Positions 62,226-64,000 of a stretch of 64,000 bases of DNA are shown one piece after another. The notes under the pieces are model-generated. The model saw nothing but the letters and a program-made list of their open reading frames with translations. It searched no databases and was not told the origin of the DNA. Made by a program: the position numbers and the translations under genes. The stretch comes from Vibrio sp. SCSIO 43136. GTDB taxonomy: Bacteria > Pseudomonadota > Gammaproteobacteria > Enterobacterales > Vibrionaceae. Each line of letters begins with the position of its first letter. The stretch's first letter is position 1. The DNA lies in the NCBI RefSeq assembly GCF_023716565.1, contig NZ_CP071848.1, forward strand, positions 558,001-622,000, given 5' to 3'.

Positions 62226-62846
62226 TTGAGCTGCAACCGCCTTAAACTCAACCCCAAGAAGATCAACCAGTTGCTAGGTGAGTTAGGTTGGTTAGAGCGA
62301 GTAGAAAACGGCTGGCACGTCACCGCACAAGGTCTTATCCACGGTGGGGTAGAGCGCACCGATAAATCCTCCGGCCGCAGCTACGCCGTATGGCACGACA
62401 CCATAGTGCACAACAAACGCCTAAAACAGTCAGTCAACGAATTCCGAGGCCAAGACGCCGAAGCCCACGCCACCGATCGCTCCATCTCCAACTTCCGCCA
62501 AAAATTCGAAGCCAAGCACCGCACCCTAGACGGCCACTATGTCCGCTCCAAAGCCGAACTTATCATCGACAACTGGCTCTACATGAACGGTATCGTCCAC
62601 GCCTACGATCGCCAGCTACCCATCGAAGAAGACGTACTAGGAGATTTCTACCTACCCAGTGGCCGAGTCTATATCCAATATTGGGGCAATGATGACGGCG
62701 AGATGGAAGCGAAATTGATTGAAGCGACCAGAGCGGTCTATCGGAAGCATGAGTTTGAGTTGATTGAGCTGTTTGCGGCAGATATTGAGAATCTGGATGA
62801 GGTGTTGGGGAAGAGGTTGAGGGAGGTTGGAATTTGGGCTTATTGA
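62226..62846 (+). pseudogene. Truncated paralogue of the winged-helix/nuclease-fold gene
   Basis: About 205 residues that align with residue 85 onward of the 57910-58776 protein (RLKLNPKKINQLLGELGW, then the same nuclease-like block with E, D and YIQYWG). The first 84 residues are missing and the joint lies right after the transposase element end at 62211, so insertion or recombination removed them. An ATG at 62223 would let it be translated, but the first domain is gone. Codons differ at many third positions from the first copy. Confidence 0.75.
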
Positions 62847-62856
62847 GCCATGGCGT

Positions 62857-62877
62857 ACAACTCTAAAGTTGTTTTTT
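62857..62877 (+). terminator. Weak terminator before darT
   Basis: ACAACT / AGTTGT stem with a T-run after it. A/T-rich and weak. Confidence 0.4.
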
Positions 62878-63029
62878 GGATCAAATACAACGTTTAAGTT
62901 GTTTAGTGGCGATAGTGAAGAGTATATAATCCATGTACTTAACTAAATCTGGTGTAAGGAAGTAGTAACTTCCAATAAATCGCAGCGTTAACTACGAGCT
63001 TATGACTCAGAACAGGTAATGGAGTAGTA

Positions 63030-63641
63030 ATGGCTGTCAAAGTCTCACATATCACGCACATCGACAATCTAAGTAGTATTCTAGATCATTCTTGTTTGTG
63101 GTCTGACTCCAAACGTATCGAGCTTGGTTTGTTGAATCAGAATATTGGCTACAGCCATATCAAACAACGGCGTTTAGTTCGTCCCGTTTCTGTAGCTGCA
63201 GGTGGAACAATTGGTCAGTATGTGCCATTTAACTTTTGCCCACGCTCAGTAATGTTGTTTGTTATCCATAAGGGGCATGATGACTATCAAGGTGGGCAAG
63301 ATCGAGTGCTACACTTGATTAGTGATATAGAGACTATTCGACTCACCAACCAACACTGCTTTTTTACCGATATCCATGCAGACTTAGATTATGCCGAGCA
63401 GATTGATGACTTTGATCGTATCAAAGAGCTGGACATCAAAAGAATAATAAATGAACGCTATTGGCAGGATTTTAAAGAAGAGAAGCAAGCCGAGTTTCTG
63501 GCATTTGAGTCTGTGCGATGGTCGACTATCCACCAAATTGGTGTAAAGACTCAAGAGGTTGCTAATGAGGTGCTTGCATTGCTTGGAGGCGCAGAGCATC
63601 ACCCAGAAGTGATAGTCAGACCAGAGTGGTACTACGATTAG
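63030..63641 (+). CDS. darT: DarT-type DNA ADP-ribosyltransferase toxin
   Basis: 203 residues from ATG 63030 after GGAG. N-terminal HITHIDNLSSIL, IGYSHIKQRR, then GQYVPFNFCPRSVMLFVI and QAEFLAFESVRW; E155 in the last motif fits the catalytic glutamate of the family. DarT transfers ADP-ribose to thymine in single-stranded DNA and blocks replication. The DarG-like macrodomain gene starts eight bases after its stop, the usual toxin-antitoxin order. Length agrees with DarT2 proteins. Confidence 0.92.
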   Translation: MAVKVSHITHIDNLSSILDHSCLWSDSKRIELGLLNQNIGYSHIKQRRLVRPVSVAAGGTIGQYVPFNFCPRSVMLFVIHKGHDDYQGGQDRVLHLISDIETIRLTNQHCFFTDIHADLDYAEQIDDFDRIKELDIKRIINERYWQDFKEEKQAEFLAFESVRWSTIHQIGVKTQEVANEVLALLGGAEHHPEVIVRPEWYYD

Positions 63642-63649
63642 AGGTTATT

Positions 63650-64000
63650 ATGATTACTTATCAACAAGGTAATATCTTGCATGATCAAGCCGATGCTGTA
63701 ATCAATACCGTTAATACAGTCGGAGTGATGGGCAAAGGCTTGGCCCTACAATTTAAAAAGGCTTTCCCGGATAACTTCAAGGTTTATAAGAAGGCGTGTG
63801 ACGATAACTCCCTAGTAACAGGGAAAGTTTTATCCGTGCCTCTGAACTCCATCAGCGCACCGTTTTACGTGATTAACTTCCCAACTAAAGCTCATTGGAA
63901 AGGCCAGTCAAAGCTAGAGTATATCGAACAAGGCTTACAGAGTTTAAAAGCGGATGTGAAGCGTTTAGAGCTAAACTCAGTAGCTATTCCTGCATTGGGG
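63650..64000 (+). CDS. darG: DarG-type macrodomain antitoxin (3' end cut by window)
   Basis: Starts ATG 63650; 117 codons to the window edge. The macrodomain ligand loop reads ADAVINTVNTVGVMGKGLALQFKKAFPDNF, with the lysine in MGKG near residue 29, followed by YVINFPTKAHWKGQSK, all typical of DarG. DarG removes ADP-ribose from DNA and its C-terminal part blocks DarT directly; that part is not visible. Pairs with the upstream darT. Confidence 0.92.
   Translation, partial: MITYQQGNILHDQADAVINTVNTVGVMGKGLALQFKKAFPDNFKVYKKACDDNSLVTGKVLSVPLNSISAPFYVINFPTKAHWKGQSKLEYIEQGLQSLKADVKRLELNSVAIPALG

Overview
The window is chromosomal DNA of a Vibrio species or a close relative. Gene content and order are vibrio-like throughout: rdgC-phoB-phoR, pstCAB-phoU with oversized permeases, queA-tgt-yajC-secDF, suhB-trmJ-iscRSUA-hscBA-fdx-iscX-pepB-ndk-rlmN, pilW-rodZ-ispG-hisS-yfgM-bamB-der, and xseA/guaBA. 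The species cannot be named from the sequence alone. No rRNA, tRNA or CRISPR array was seen.

Layout: 1-14 kb is a phosphate and polyphosphate block. It holds phoBR, a PstS-like protein, ppk-ppx, pstCAB-phoU and a PPK2, with three good Pho boxes, so PhoB probably drives its own operon, ppk-ppx and pst. 14-17 kb holds cutC, a peroxiredoxin opposite oxyR, and a CBS-domain protein. 17-23 kb is queA-tgt-yajC-secD-secF. 23.2-25.5 kb is an insertion: a two-gene membrane-toxin/immunity-like pair lies between a broken 3' copy of suhB and the intact gene. 26-34 kb is trmJ plus the whole isc operon with two IscR sites, then pepB and ndk. 34.8-49.7 kb is a core block of RNA modification, cell shape, isoprenoid, histidyl-tRNA, outer-membrane assembly and GTPase genes, followed by xseA and guaBA.

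From 50 kb the window is increasingly accessory. It holds a secreted GH19 chitinase, an R-S-E ADP-ribosyltransferase with a small overlapping partner gene, acetate and amino-acid transporters, a pentapeptide/potassium-channel fusion, and a SRPBCC/GyrI-like fusion. A winged-helix plus nuclease-fold gene is followed by a DEAD-box helicase, a decayed and internally duplicated HUH (Y1, IS200/RAYT-like) transposase element, and a truncated second copy of the nuclease-fold gene. At the right edge is a DarT-DarG type DNA ADP-ribosylation toxin-antitoxin pair, with darG cut by the window.

The likeliest under-described systems are the suhB-flanked membrane toxin/immunity-like cassette, the QxE-type ADP-ribosyltransferase with its 61-residue partner, and the duplicated nuclease-fold family beside the transposase remnant and DarTG. 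Smaller signals include a terminator-like hairpin in the guaB leader, a 15-bp inverted repeat before der, a GATC cluster with a CRP-like site before yfgJ, and a 15-bp-unit intergenic repeat family downstream of secF and guaA.
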